Shown piece by piece: positions 9,127 through 18,506 of a stretch of DNA of 64,000 nt (positions within the stretch are counted from its first letter, which is position 1; every line of letters begins with the position of its first letter). This DNA comes from Lutibacter sp. B2 (GTDB lineage: Bacteria; Bacillota; Clostridia; Peptostreptococcales; Thermotaleaceae): NCBI GenBank assembly GCA_015686845.1, contig JADPRS010000012.1, forward strand, positions 1 to 64,000, written 5' to 3'. The translations under genes were made by a program, and so were the position numbers. The notes below the pieces were generated by a model. The model did not search any database and was not told where the DNA came from. It saw nothing but the letters and a program-made list of their open reading frames with translations.

Positions 9127-12100
9127 TTAAATATATTTCTTTAATATTTCTTTTGCATTTTCATCACTATTATGAAATCTTTTAACCAACATATAATTAT
9201 ACTTATTTAAATCTTCTTCAGAATAATTACCTAAAATCTTGTCTACTAGACTTCTCACTCGATCTGATGAATCACTTGCCATATCTCCAATGAAGTCCGC
9301 TAAACTAGGCTTATAAGAAGCCATTTCAAGTGCCTTTATCCTATCTCCCACAGACATACCCTTTACATACTCAAAAGGATTTAACCTCATGGCAAATTCA
9401 CAATAAGCATCTTCATCATATAGATCTATTAAAAACTCATTAACTATTTTATAAGGCGTATTCATATCCATTAATAATTCTATATATTCAATAGCTTCTA
9501 CTTCATAGGAGTCAAAGGCTGCCTCAATACCACCTAATCCAAATTCCTTTAAGAATAACAATAGTCTCCTACGTTTATCTTCATCTATTTTCCATAGGCC
9601 ACTTGTGAAATAAGAATTAGCACGTAAATCACCAATCTCATCCTTTATATATTCTATTGAATCCATATCTATATTTCCTTTTATGTACTCAATTAGATCC
9701 TTTGTTATTTCATCTATTCTTTCCTTTGGTGCATCCTCACATGATTTTAAACTATCCTCTATGAAATCAGGGATTGTGTCATAGAACATCTTATCATGAA
9801 CATCTCCTAAAACTGTTTCATCTTCTTCAGCAACAGCTTCATAGAATCTTTCCTTTTCAGAATGGCATAAATGACTTAAAGCCTTTTCTATATCAGCACG
9901 ACTCTCTACCTTTATAAAGCTAAATCCACTAGAATCTTCATCTTCAATATAAGCTTGTACTAAAGCGTTATATCTATCATCATTACGATCTAATATCTCC
10001 CAAGCAAGGACTTTACTATGATCTTTACACAGTGATTTCATGTGCTGTCTAAAATCATACCACATTCCATTATCATGAATGCCATCTAGTCCAGATTCAG
10101 GGTTTATATAAAAAGCAGATTTCATCACCCTCATAGGCGCTAATTCAAGCAGTATTTTAATTGCTCTTTTCATAGATTGACTAGAAGGCATTCTCACCTT
10201 TAAAGCCCCTAAGTATAAGGCTGGTATTAATACCAACATGGATTCATTATCAAAGGTATCGAATATCTCATATTGAATTTGAGGATCATCACGATCTATT
10301 TCTTGCTCTAATTTTTCTTTTAATATAGGAATTATTTCTTCTAATTCTACAGTCTCTGCCTTTGGATTTAACAATGTCTTTTCTTCTATTGTCAATGAAT
10401 CTGGACCTTCCTTCATTACTTTCATCATAAGTTCTCTTGGAGGCATTGGCCTTCCCATTATATGTCTCTTTACTAGATGTAAATCTTCCTCCGTTAATTC
10501 ACTTTCTTCCTTTAGGATTTCTAAGAACATATTGATCCAGTTTTCTTCTACTATTTCCATAAAGAACTTCGTTAAGTCATCCATAACTCTATTTTCAAAA
10601 TCCTTATTAAGCATGTAAGTGGCAAATCTTATGGAAGTAGATTCAATTTCTAAACCATTTTTATAGAATTGTGCTTGAACTTCTCTTGTGATACTATCTT
10701 CTGATAATGATTTTTTAATGTCCTCTACCTCTATATTCCCCTTTAGTGCCTCTCCTTTTAATAAAATTAAAGCTTCCTCTCTATTTGCTCCCATAAATTC
10801 ATATATTCTATTTAATGCTCCACCAATAGACCTACTTCCACCCCATGATGCTTCACCAATTAAATTAGACAGTCCACCTAAGAAAAATTTACACTTTGAA
10901 TCATATCTTTCAATAAATTTTTTAGAATTCATAATTCCATAAGATACTACGTCCCTGTATAAGTCATAGTTATATACGTGATGATCTAAAAGCATTGTAA
11001 ACACATCCAATGCCCTTATTACTATATCCCGTCCTGAAGGGTCTACCCCATTAACATTCATTATAAATCCATTATTATCTTCTTCATAATAATCATTTAT
11101 GAAATCTTGAAATATATTATGAAATTCTCCCATAAAGGAATCACCTTCCCCTATGTGCCACTTTATTTTCTTTTGTATTAATAAATCCTTTTCTTTAGCA
11201 AGTTTTATTATATTAATAGGTTTGATTTCTTCTAATATGGAATCATCTTCTCCATATAATATATAGTTCCATATTTCTTCCCCATATTCAAATCCATTAA
11301 CAAAGAAATCTTCCCAAATGTTTTCTTCCTCTTCTTCATATTCATCATCTTCATCATCATACGGGTCCTTATATGGATCTGTAAGAGGTTCTCCCACATA
11401 TTCTTCTATTTCCATATGAAGTTTATAGGCTTCATTATCATAAGTATCATCTATAAATAGAACTTCTAAGTCAAGTTCTTCATCTTCATCTACTTTGTTA
11501 GATTTACTTGAATTTAATATTGTGCAATAAAAATCCTCAATAGGTCTTTTTGTATGATTCTGTTCTGAGTATTGAATATATCTTTGATTTTTAAATCGAT
11601 CCTTCATCATGGATTTAAACAGTTCATATTTTTCACTATTCTCTTTAAAATACGTTTCTAAATCAAAGGCATCATTATCATAGGCATGCCAATCATTATT
11701 AATAAGGGCATCCCTTCCTTCACTATTATCACAATAACAAAAGGCTTTCATAACTTCATCATCAAAACCTCTCTCAAAATAGATGCTTGCCATGTACTCT
11801 AATACATACCGAGCATGTTCCGTATCCCAATAGGGAATCATATATGCACCCATTAAATAAGTATACTCAGGATGCTTTTTAGCTAATATGTAAATTGGAT
11901 CAAGACCAAATACACTCATATCATCTGCCCACATTTCCCAAGTGTCATTATGTCTTCTTGCGTAATTAACTATTTCCTTAGCCGTCTTTACCACATCAGT
12001 TAATAGTTCTGGATACGTAAGCGCATGGGAGAAAAATATTCCCTCTGATGTGCTATCATTAAAATCTAACGCTCTATTGGTATAAGTTCCCTGTGAATAT

Positions 12101-12315
12101 TCCTCTATTTTTTTAAGTATTTCCAAATCTCCATGAATAGATTGAAGTGGTTTTATTGTTCTATTTTCCACATGTACAAACTCCACATCATGGACTTGAT
12201 CTATTACTACCTCATCATTCTGAAGTAAAAATTGGTATTTCTTAAGAGCATTTTTAATACTCTCGATATTACCTAGTATAAACTCTATCTTTTGATTTTT
12301 TCCAAATTGTCCCAT
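9127..12315 (-). CDS. Large acidic protein of unknown function (paralogue of its neighbour)
   Basis: I do not recognise this 1062-residue protein. It is soluble, mostly alpha-helical and very acidic, with a DEDDEYEEEEE stretch near residue 345. No membrane segment, signal peptide or nucleotide-binding motif was seen. Residues 1-250 resemble the N-terminal half of the protein encoded just upstream: both contain a segment of the type YLMGAYM..WDTEHA..VLEYM followed by a CDNSEGRDAL-like motif. The ATG at 12315 is preceded by GGAGG at ideal distance; an ATG directly after the upstream stop is part of that ribosome site. The two genes form an operon. Confidence 0.8.
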   Translation of the reverse strand: MGQFGKNQKIEFILGNIESIKNALKKYQFLLQNDEVVIDQVHDVEFVHVENRTIKPLQSIHGDLEILKKIEEYSQGTYTNRALDFNDSTSEGIFFSHALTYPELLTDVVKTAKEIVNYARRHNDTWEMWADDMSVFGLDPIYILAKKHPEYTYLMGAYMIPYWDTEHARYVLEYMASIYFERGFDDEVMKAFCYCDNSEGRDALINNDWHAYDNDAFDLETYFKENSEKYELFKSMMKDRFKNQRYIQYSEQNHTKRPIEDFYCTILNSSKSNKVDEDEELDLEVLFIDDTYDNEAYKLHMEIEEYVGEPLTDPYKDPYDDEDDEYEEEEENIWEDFFVNGFEYGEEIWNYILYGEDDSILEEIKPINIIKLAKEKDLLIQKKIKWHIGEGDSFMGEFHNIFQDFINDYYEEDNNGFIMNVNGVDPSGRDIVIRALDVFTMLLDHHVYNYDLYRDVVSYGIMNSKKFIERYDSKCKFFLGGLSNLIGEASWGGSRSIGGALNRIYEFMGANREEALILLKGEALKGNIEVEDIKKSLSEDSITREVQAQFYKNGLEIESTSIRFATYMLNKDFENRVMDDLTKFFMEIVEENWINMFLEILKEESELTEEDLHLVKRHIMGRPMPPRELMMKVMKEGPDSLTIEEKTLLNPKAETVELEEIIPILKEKLEQEIDRDDPQIQYEIFDTFDNESMLVLIPALYLGALKVRMPSSQSMKRAIKILLELAPMRVMKSAFYINPESGLDGIHDNGMWYDFRQHMKSLCKDHSKVLAWEILDRNDDRYNALVQAYIEDEDSSGFSFIKVESRADIEKALSHLCHSEKERFYEAVAEEDETVLGDVHDKMFYDTIPDFIEDSLKSCEDAPKERIDEITKDLIEYIKGNIDMDSIEYIKDEIGDLRANSYFTSGLWKIDEDKRRRLLLFLKEFGLGGIEAAFDSYEVEAIEYIELLMDMNTPYKIVNEFLIDLYDEDAYCEFAMRLNPFEYVKGMSVGDRIKALEMASYKPSLADFIGDMASDSSDRVRSLVDKILGNYSEEDLNKYNYMLVKRFHNSDENAKEILKKYI

Positions 12316-12327
12316 AGTAGCCTCCAT

Positions 12328-13770
12328 TTATATATTCATATTAAATCTCTGTTCTAGGATTATTTTCTCTTCATAGACTAATGTAAATATCCAAGGACCC
12401 TCTCTAAGTTCACATTGCTTTTCAATTATGTATACAAAGTTATTAGCTTTATGAGCATAAGCTATATCGTCCCAACTTTCATCTATAATTAGATTTCCAT
12501 ATTCATCCTTTGATTGTACCTTACACTTCACATTTATAGTTCCTTTGAAAATAGACTTATTTAAGTTATAAGTTATTCCAAAATAACTTCCTAAAGTGGG
12601 TTTTCTATCTAGTCTTTGAGGAGTTAGAGATATATTATGTCCTTCCTTATGATCGTGGTTAAACCCATAGACACCATAATTTATAATCTCTGTATAACTT
12701 ATATCCTCCAAAACTTCAATCTTACTTTCCTTTGGATACGCTAATAATATTCTCTCTTTTATGAGTGGCTTACCCTTAACCACAATAGTAAATACATATA
12801 CACCTTCATTTTCTGGAACCCACTTTATATTATTAATTGCTCCATCCTTACAAGAAAATCTCCACTTAGTTAAAGTCTCCCCCTCCTTATTAGGTGGATG
12901 ATTCACCTTAACGAATACAGATTCTTCTTCTTCTGCTAAGGCCAATATATATTTAAGTTCTATAACTTCTTGAGATACATTTTTCTCTAGGACATATCCT
13001 TTAACTTGAAAGGATATTTTTTCACCCCTAGAATTTTTCTTTACTTTTAATGTCCCTTGAATATCTTTAACTGAATAGTTAATATCTGCATCTCTAAAGT
13101 ATTCTTCAACGAGTTCTGAATTGGCCGCATCCTTTAATTTTAAACCTAGAACCTTTTTAAAACTATCAAATTTTCCTCTTACTCCTAAGTAATATTTCAA
13201 ATCATGTTTAGCTAGTAACTTCCTTCCAATGGATGAATCGCAATTTATGAACATTTCTACCATGTCCTTGTTCCAATGATCCTTTAATAATATATTCTCC
13301 ATCATATTAAAGGGTAGACTAGCCTCTTCATAAGTCCAATCCTTTTGTATATACTTCCCCATAATATAGGACCAGGTTGGCCAAGTTCTACCTATTGCAT
13401 ATAAAATATCTGTTCCAAAAAAAAATCCATCTATAGTTATTAGCTTTTTAGGATCTTTTAACTTTTTTGCCAGTTTATAGATTTCCCATCCTATGTCTGT
13501 TACTTGATCTTCCATATCCAGCTCTATTAATTTTAATATAAATAAAAGTTCACTTGCAAATTTAGGGGTTAAATCTATAATCTCAGTAAGCAATTTTTTT
13601 CTAGTCAGTATGGAGGGGGTAAGTATTTCATCCTTGTTGTCTCTAAACTCAATTTCCTTAATACCATTAATACCTACTACATCACTTTTCAACAATTTTA
13701 TAAACGTTTTAATAGCAACCTCTATACTGTTATTATCAAAGAAATTTACCTTTATAATATATTTGTTCAA
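12328..13770 (-). CDS. Protein of unknown function, N-terminal paralogue of next gene plus C-terminal beta domain
   Basis: About 480 residues. The N-terminal half matches the start of the 1062-residue neighbour (YIMGKYIQKDWTYEEAS, MVEMFINCDSSIGRKLL). The C-terminal half is predicted to be beta-rich, with the pattern EIINYGVYGF ... GSYFGITYNL ... GPWIFTLVYEEKIILEQRF that resembles the DUF3859 family; I hold that only moderately. The likely start is TTG at 13770, seven bases after GGTGG; a GTG five codons earlier lies within that ribosome site. A TATAAT-like -10 lies just upstream. Function unknown. Confidence 0.75.
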   Translation of the reverse strand: MNKYIIKVNFFDNNSIEVAIKTFIKLLKSDVVGINGIKEIEFRDNKDEILTPSILTRKKLLTEIIDLTPKFASELLFILKLIELDMEDQVTDIGWEIYKLAKKLKDPKKLITIDGFFFGTDILYAIGRTWPTWSYIMGKYIQKDWTYEEASLPFNMMENILLKDHWNKDMVEMFINCDSSIGRKLLAKHDLKYYLGVRGKFDSFKKVLGLKLKDAANSELVEEYFRDADINYSVKDIQGTLKVKKNSRGEKISFQVKGYVLEKNVSQEVIELKYILALAEEEESVFVKVNHPPNKEGETLTKWRFSCKDGAINNIKWVPENEGVYVFTIVVKGKPLIKERILLAYPKESKIEVLEDISYTEIINYGVYGFNHDHKEGHNISLTPQRLDRKPTLGSYFGITYNLNKSIFKGTINVKCKVQSKDEYGNLIIDESWDDIAYAHKANNFVYIIEKQCELREGPWIFTLVYEEKIILEQRFNMNI

Positions 13771-13860
13771 TTTACTTCCACCCACTTTCTAAATGCTATT
13801 ATAATATATTTCATCTATATATTTCCATATAAACATTTTGTTCTCTCTTTTAGACAACCA

Positions 13861-13899
13861 AAAAGCAAGGTCGTATTATGTAAATAAAACCTTGCTTTT
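13861..13899. terminator. Terminator behind glcK
   Basis: An 11-bp perfect stem, AAAAGCAAGGT (13861-13871) with ACCTTGCTTTT (13889-13899), is followed on the minus strand by T-rich sequence. It separates the kinase gene from the paralogue pair. Confidence 0.8.
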
Positions 13900-13908
13900 T
13901 ATTATTGT

Positions 13909-14850
13909 CTACCTCTTGTATTTTCCAAGAATTGCTGCCCCAATGATACCAGCTTCATTCCCTAACTGTGCTAGTACAATCTTTCCTACTGGTAATGTTT
14001 TATAATGTTTATTTTTTAAAACCTCTTCTCTTACCTTATCTAGTAAAAATGTTCCTACCTTTGAAAGACCTCCCCCTAAAGCAAAAATCTCAGGGTCTAA
14101 AATATTCACCAAATTAACAATACCAATTCCTAGATACTTAACCAATCTATCCACTGCTAAATTCGCAATCTGATCTCCTTCAATAGCCGCATCAAAAATC
14201 ATTTTTCCGTTCAAATCATTTATATTTTCTTTTAATATGGTTTCATACTTTTCTTCCATTATTAATTTCTTTGTATAATTAATCAAAGCAGTTGAGGAAG
14301 AAAATGTTTCTAAACAACCATTTTTTCCACAATTACATTCGTAATAATTTTCACCAACAACCATGTGACCAAATTCTGATCCCACCCCATTAGCTCCACT
14401 GTATACCTGACCATTTAAAATAATGCCTCCACCTATACCTGTCCCTAAGGTTATGAATACGCCACTTTGTACACCTTTCATTACACCTGCTTCGTATTCA
14501 GCCAAACCTGCTACTGTAGCATCATTATCGATGAAAACAGGGATGCCTAGTGCTTTTTCTATGGATTTTCCTAATGGTACATTATTCCATCCTAAATTCA
14601 CACAATGTATTACTTCTCCTGTATCAGGATCTGCTAAGCCAGGGATTCCAATTCCAATAGACTTAATCTCATTCTTATGAATCCAATAATCATCTATTAC
14701 TTCTATAATTGTTTCTATCATATCTTTTATAATTTCTTCTTGCTTTCTCTCTCTTTTGGTTGGTATAGATTTTTGATATTTCAATGTACCTTTTTCATCC
14801 ACTATACCCACAGCAATATTTGTTCCCCCTAAATCTACGCCTATATACAT
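13909..14850 (-). CDS. glcK: ROK-family glucokinase
   Basis: Phosphorylates glucose with ATP in the cytoplasm. The phosphate-binding motif VDLGGTNIAVGI is at residues 4-15, the sugar-binding region has PGLADPDTG, FIDNDATVAGLAE and TLGTGIGGGII, and the ROK zinc site is present as HMVVGENYYECNCGKNGCLE. Length 313 fits glucokinases; other ROK sugar kinases or NagC-type enzymes cannot be excluded, but the absence of an N-terminal DNA-binding domain makes a repressor unlikely. It follows pstB on the same strand after a 138-base gap. Confidence 0.85.
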   Translation of the reverse strand: MYIGVDLGGTNIAVGIVDEKGTLKYQKSIPTKRERKQEEIIKDMIETIIEVIDDYWIHKNEIKSIGIGIPGLADPDTGEVIHCVNLGWNNVPLGKSIEKALGIPVFIDNDATVAGLAEYEAGVMKGVQSGVFITLGTGIGGGIILNGQVYSGANGVGSEFGHMVVGENYYECNCGKNGCLETFSSSTALINYTKKLIMEEKYETILKENINDLNGKMIFDAAIEGDQIANLAVDRLVKYLGIGIVNLVNILDPEIFALGGGLSKVGTFLLDKVREEVLKNKHYKTLPVGKIVLAQLGNEAGIIGAAILGKYKR

Positions 14851-14988
14851 TCTTTCACCACCTTTTAATATCTTTTGTGTTTAAATCTCCTATACAAAAA
14901 TTTCATTTATTGTAAACTTTTTCATACTATAATTTTATTATATCGCATCTTTTTATATTTTTAAATGTTTTGCTTTTTCGCTTTATCG

Positions 14989-15735
14989 CTAACCATATAT
15001 GCCCATTACATATTCCTTTGTTCTTTGTTCTTTTGGATGATTAAATATATTTTCAGTAAGATCAAACTCTATCACTTCTCCATCTAACATAAACAATGTT
15101 TCATCTGCAATTCTTGATGCTTGGAATAAATTATGGGTTACAATAATAATTGTATATTGATCTTTTAATGCTAACAGCATATGCTCAATATTTTTCGTAT
15201 TTTTCACATCTAAAGAAGAACAAGGTTCATCTAATAATAAGATCTCTGGTTCTATGCTAAGAGCTCTTGCAATACAAAGCCTCTGCTGCTGACCCCCTGA
15301 GAGCTTTAGAGCACTTTTATTTAAAGAATCTTTAACCTCTTCATATAGTCCAGTTACTTTTAACTTTTCCTCTATAATCATTTTTCTTTCATCTTTTTTC
15401 ACGCCATAATATTTTAATGCATATTCCATATTTTTATATATACTCAGTGGAAATGGTACTGGATTTTGAAATACCATTCCTATTTTTTGTCTTATTTTTT
15501 CTTTCTCTATTTTGTCTATATTTTCATTATCAAATAATATTTTTCCTTCTATGTTAGCTTCATGATCTTCCATCAAAAGCGTATTCAAAGTTTTTAAGAG
15601 GGTAGATTTTCCACAACCCGATGGTCCTATAATGGCAGTTATTTTATTTTTCTTAAAAGAAGCATTTATATTACGTAATACCTTTTGATCATGAAATCTT
15701 ACACTAAGATTTTCTACGCTTAATAAATCTAACAA
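14989..15735 (-). CDS. pstB: Phosphate ABC transporter, ATPase
   Basis: Cytoplasmic ATPase of the high-affinity phosphate importer. It has Walker A GPSGCGKST (residues 37-45), the signature LSGGQQQRLCIARAL, Walker B EILLLDEPCSSLD, and the switch His in IIVTHNLFQA. The start is TTG with AGGAGGG seven bases upstream, inside the end of pstA (32-base overlap), so translation is coupled. Slightly short at 248 aa but complete. No phoU follows, which is unusual for this operon. Confidence 0.92.
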   Translation of the reverse strand: MLDLLSVENLSVRFHDQKVLRNINASFKKNKITAIIGPSGCGKSTLLKTLNTLLMEDHEANIEGKILFDNENIDKIEKEKIRQKIGMVFQNPVPFPLSIYKNMEYALKYYGVKKDERKMIIEEKLKVTGLYEEVKDSLNKSALKLSGGQQQRLCIARALSIEPEILLLDEPCSSLDVKNTKNIEHMLLALKDQYTIIIVTHNLFQASRIADETLFMLDGEVIEFDLTENIFNHPKEQRTKEYVMGIYG

Positions 15736-16555
15736 TCTTATTCCCTCCTATCATATCTAAAACTGTTGGTATACTATTGATCAATAAAAGAAGTACAATT
15801 AAAACCAAAGCAGTAGCATATGCATTTTTTAAAGAAATACCTTCAGATATTAATAAATATAAATGAAGAGGTAATGCCATAGCTGGTGAAAATATACTAT
15901 TTGGAATATCTGCATAATAAACTGCACCCGTCAATAATATAGGCGCAGTAGCACCCATGGCAAAACTAGCTGAAAGGCATGTAGCTCTTATCATATCTTT
16001 ATAACAAATAGGCAGTATTATTTTAAAAAAAGTATAAGTTCTGTTTACGCCCATACTTAAAGATGCATATATTAAATTTATATCTACCTCTAATAAGGTT
16101 TTTTCAAATCTTATCTCCATAAATGGAAAGATCATAATTCCAAGTACAATCCCACCTGTTAAAATACTGATTCCAATTTTAAGATATACCACTAAAAAGC
16201 TATATCCAAACAATCCTAATACAATAGATGGAACCCCTGCTATTATTCCTATAATAAACCGTATAAAGCTTTTTATTTTTTCATTTTTCTCATAGAAAAC
16301 CAGATATGTTGCAATAGATAGTGCAAAAACAAATGAAAATATAGTCGCTATACCAGTAAAGCAAATGCTTCCTATTATGGCGTTATATACGCCTCCTTCT
16401 GAGCCTAAAGGCATTCCATTTGGTTCTTTTATAAAAAATTCATAGCTTATTCCCTCATATCCATGAATGAATAAAAAGCCAAATATACAAGATATAATGA
16501 TCATTACCAGGGAAATACTTATTATTGACCATAATTTTATAGATAGATGTTTCAT
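15704..16555 (-). CDS. pstA: Phosphate ABC transporter, permease PstA
   Basis: Membrane subunit with six hydrophobic segments and the BPD_transp_1 coupling loop (YASLSMGVNRTYTFFKIILP). The C-terminal half shows the LPLHLYLL and ANAYAT-like features of PstA. The ATG at 16555 has AAGGGTG six bases upstream; an in-frame GTG three codons earlier is part of that site. It starts 15 bases after the pstC stop and overlaps pstB. Confidence 0.92.
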   Translation of the reverse strand: MKHLSIKLWSIISISLVMIIISCIFGFLFIHGYEGISYEFFIKEPNGMPLGSEGGVYNAIIGSICFTGIATIFSFVFALSIATYLVFYEKNEKIKSFIRFIIGIIAGVPSIVLGLFGYSFLVVYLKIGISILTGGIVLGIMIFPFMEIRFEKTLLEVDINLIYASLSMGVNRTYTFFKIILPICYKDMIRATCLSASFAMGATAPILLTGAVYYADIPNSIFSPAMALPLHLYLLISEGISLKNAYATALVLIVLLLLINSIPTVLDMIGGNKIVRFIKRRKS

Positions 16556-16569
16556 TTTTATCACCCTTC

Positions 16570-17451
16570 TTATTCTTCACTAACCGTCCCCATCATTTTT
16601 CTTATAAAGTAAAATAATACATTTATAATCATCAGCATCATCATCAAGATAAGTCCTGATGCAAATAAAGCATGATAATGTATGCTATTTACAGATGCTC
16701 CTCCCATTTCTAGCGCAATAAGTCCTGGAATGGTTTGTCCTTTTCCAAATAATTTGGGATATAGAGGGCTGTTTCCTATGACCATCATAACAGCCATAGT
16801 CTCACCCATTCCTCTACTCAATCCTAAAACAACAGAGGCTAATATTCCTTTTTTCGCAGTTGGGAGTATTAAGTATCTGATCATATGATACTTAGAAACA
16901 CCTAATGCTTTTGATGTGCTTTCATATTTTTTTAATATCTTAATCATAGATTCATCACAAGTGGATATGATATAAGGTAAAATCATAATAGCTAAAAGTA
17001 TAGATGCTGCTAATATGCTCTCTCCTGATGAAAATGATAATTTTCTTTCAAAAAATTTTACAATTAAAAGTAGCCCCATAAAACCATATACCACGGAAGG
17101 AATACCTGCCATTAAATCAATAATTGGTTTTATGAAATTCCTGTTTTTTTCATTTACCATACAGCTAAGAAAAATACTACTTCCGACCCCTAGTGGTAGT
17201 GCAATTCCTAATGCCAATATAGAAACATATAGTGTACTTAAAATCATAGGCAAAATCCCGAGTTCTGGATTTTCTGAAATAGGACGCCAACCTTTCTTAA
17301 ATACAAAATCATAAAAGGACACTTCTTCAAAGGTCAACAAACTTTCTTTTAAAATAAAAATCACTATAAAAACCAATAATAACACACTGATCATACTAAC
17401 AAACCTAATCAAATATAAAAATAATTTATCTATTATTTTATAAATGTTCAC
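16570..17451 (-). CDS. pstC: Phosphate ABC transporter, permease PstC
   Basis: Partner permease of PstA, with six hydrophobic stretches and the signature GLSRGMGETMAVMMVIGN near residue 215, typical of PstC. The real start is the GTG at 17451 (VNIYKII), preceded by AGGAGGG. The longer frame to 17496 would translate through the hairpin that follows pstS and encode MPEGSTSG, which has no homology expected for PstC, so I reject it. Confidence 0.9.
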   Translation of the reverse strand: MNIYKIIDKLFLYLIRFVSMISVLLLVFIVIFILKESLLTFEEVSFYDFVFKKGWRPISENPELGILPMILSTLYVSILALGIALPLGVGSSIFLSCMVNEKNRNFIKPIIDLMAGIPSVVYGFMGLLLIVKFFERKLSFSSGESILAASILLAIMILPYIISTCDESMIKILKKYESTSKALGVSKYHMIRYLILPTAKKGILASVVLGLSRGMGETMAVMMVIGNSPLYPKLFGKGQTIPGLIALEMGGASVNSIHYHALFASGLILMMMLMIINVLFYFIRKMMGTVSEE

Positions 17452-17467
17452 TTTTTCCCTCCTACGC

Positions 17468-17494
17468 AAAAAGCCAGAGGTAGATCCCTCTGGC
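17468..17494 (-). terminator. Hairpin terminator or attenuator between pstS and pstC
   Basis: On the minus strand GCCAGAGG (17494-17487) and CCTCTGGC (17480-17473) form a perfect 8-bp stem with a six-base loop, then TTTTT. It lies inside the operon and should reduce read-through from pstS into pstCAB, giving an excess of binding protein over transporter. Confidence 0.8.
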
Positions 17495-17501
17495 ATAACA
17501 A

Positions 17502-18401
17502 TTATTTCCCTGGTACAAAACCTAATTCTTCAACTACTTTAAGACCTTCTTCAGATACGATCTGATCTAATAATACTTGTTCACTTTCTGTTACATCTTT
17601 GTTTGTAATGACTAGTAATGGACGAGATATTATATAGCTTCCATTTTTAATATTTTCTGCTGTTGGCTCAACGCCATCTACTTTTAATGGCATGATTTTA
17701 CCTTCATTTTGATTCACAACACCATAAGAAGCATATCCTATTGCATTTTTATTTTCTATTATTTTCGTTACTAAAGCGCCCATTGATGGAGCTTGAATTA
17801 CATTTTCACTCACCTTTGAATCGCCCATAATCTTCTCTTCAAATACTTTATGCGCACCACCACCAATATCTCTAGTGATTAAAACGATCTCTTCATGTGC
17901 TAATTTAGCATCCAACTCATCCCAATACTTATATTCTCCAGAGAAAATCTTTTTTAATTCTTCTGTTGTTAAAGTATCCTTTACCTCATAAATTTTATTT
18001 TCAGGATTTACAGAAATTGTTAGTGCATCTGTTCCTAGCTTATATTCTTTATATCCTTCTATGGTTTTCTGTTCTTCTTCCGTTACTGGTCTTGAAACCA
18101 TTCCTACGTTAGCTGAACCATCTATAACAGATTTTACACCTGCACCAGAACCTCCACCTGTTATAAATATTTCTATATCTTCATTTGCAAAATTTTCATT
18201 TACCTGATCCCATGTTTTATATTTCTCTTTAAAATCTTTTGTTATTTGTGTAATTACGGGTGCTAATGTAGATGAACCTTTAAATACTATTTTTCCTACT
18301 GGTTCTTTAGCTTCCGCTTTCGTAGGTTCTGAATTTGAACAACCTACTGCTAAACTTACTATTAATATCATCATTAGAAAAATCATTGATAATCTTTTCA
18401 T
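17502..18401 (-). CDS. pstS: Phosphate-binding lipoprotein
   Basis: Binds phosphate outside the membrane for PstCAB. Signal peptide with lipobox LAVGC places the lipid anchor on Cys21. The phosphate-binding segments KGSSTLAPV, TGGGSGAGVKSVIDGSANVGMVSR and TRDIGGGAHKVFEEKIMG are present. 299 residues, normal for Clostridia. First gene of the pst operon; a TATAAT-like element lies about 40 bases upstream, but no convincing -35 or Pho box was found. Confidence 0.92.
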   Translation of the reverse strand: MKRLSMIFLMMILIVSLAVGCSNSEPTKAEAKEPVGKIVFKGSSTLAPVITQITKDFKEKYKTWDQVNENFANEDIEIFITGGGSGAGVKSVIDGSANVGMVSRPVTEEEQKTIEGYKEYKLGTDALTISVNPENKIYEVKDTLTTEELKKIFSGEYKYWDELDAKLAHEEIVLITRDIGGGAHKVFEEKIMGDSKVSENVIQAPSMGALVTKIIENKNAIGYASYGVVNQNEGKIMPLKVDGVEPTAENIKNGSYIISRPLLVITNKDVTESEQVLLDQIVSEEGLKVVEELGFVPGK

Positions 18402-18430
18402 TTTTTATTCCTCCCTATGTATCTAAACTC

Positions 18431-18506
18431 TCGGTTTATTATAACAGATTATAGAATGGTAAAAAATGATTATAAAGTTTTTCTATGACAACTCGGTTTA
18501 TTATAA
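18431..18506. repeat. Short direct repeat around the end of the RDD gene
   Basis: TCGGTTTATTATAA occurs at 18431-18444 and again at 18493-18506. A second shared segment, TATAAAGTTT followed by TCTAT, occurs at 18471 and 18502. The region looks like a small tandem duplication that copied the last codons of the RDD gene into the pstS upstream region. Confidence 0.55.

Noticed and set aside
12328-13785. GTG start at 13785 for the 480-aa protein
   Set aside because: The GTG is part of the GGTGG ribosome site that serves the TTG at 13770.
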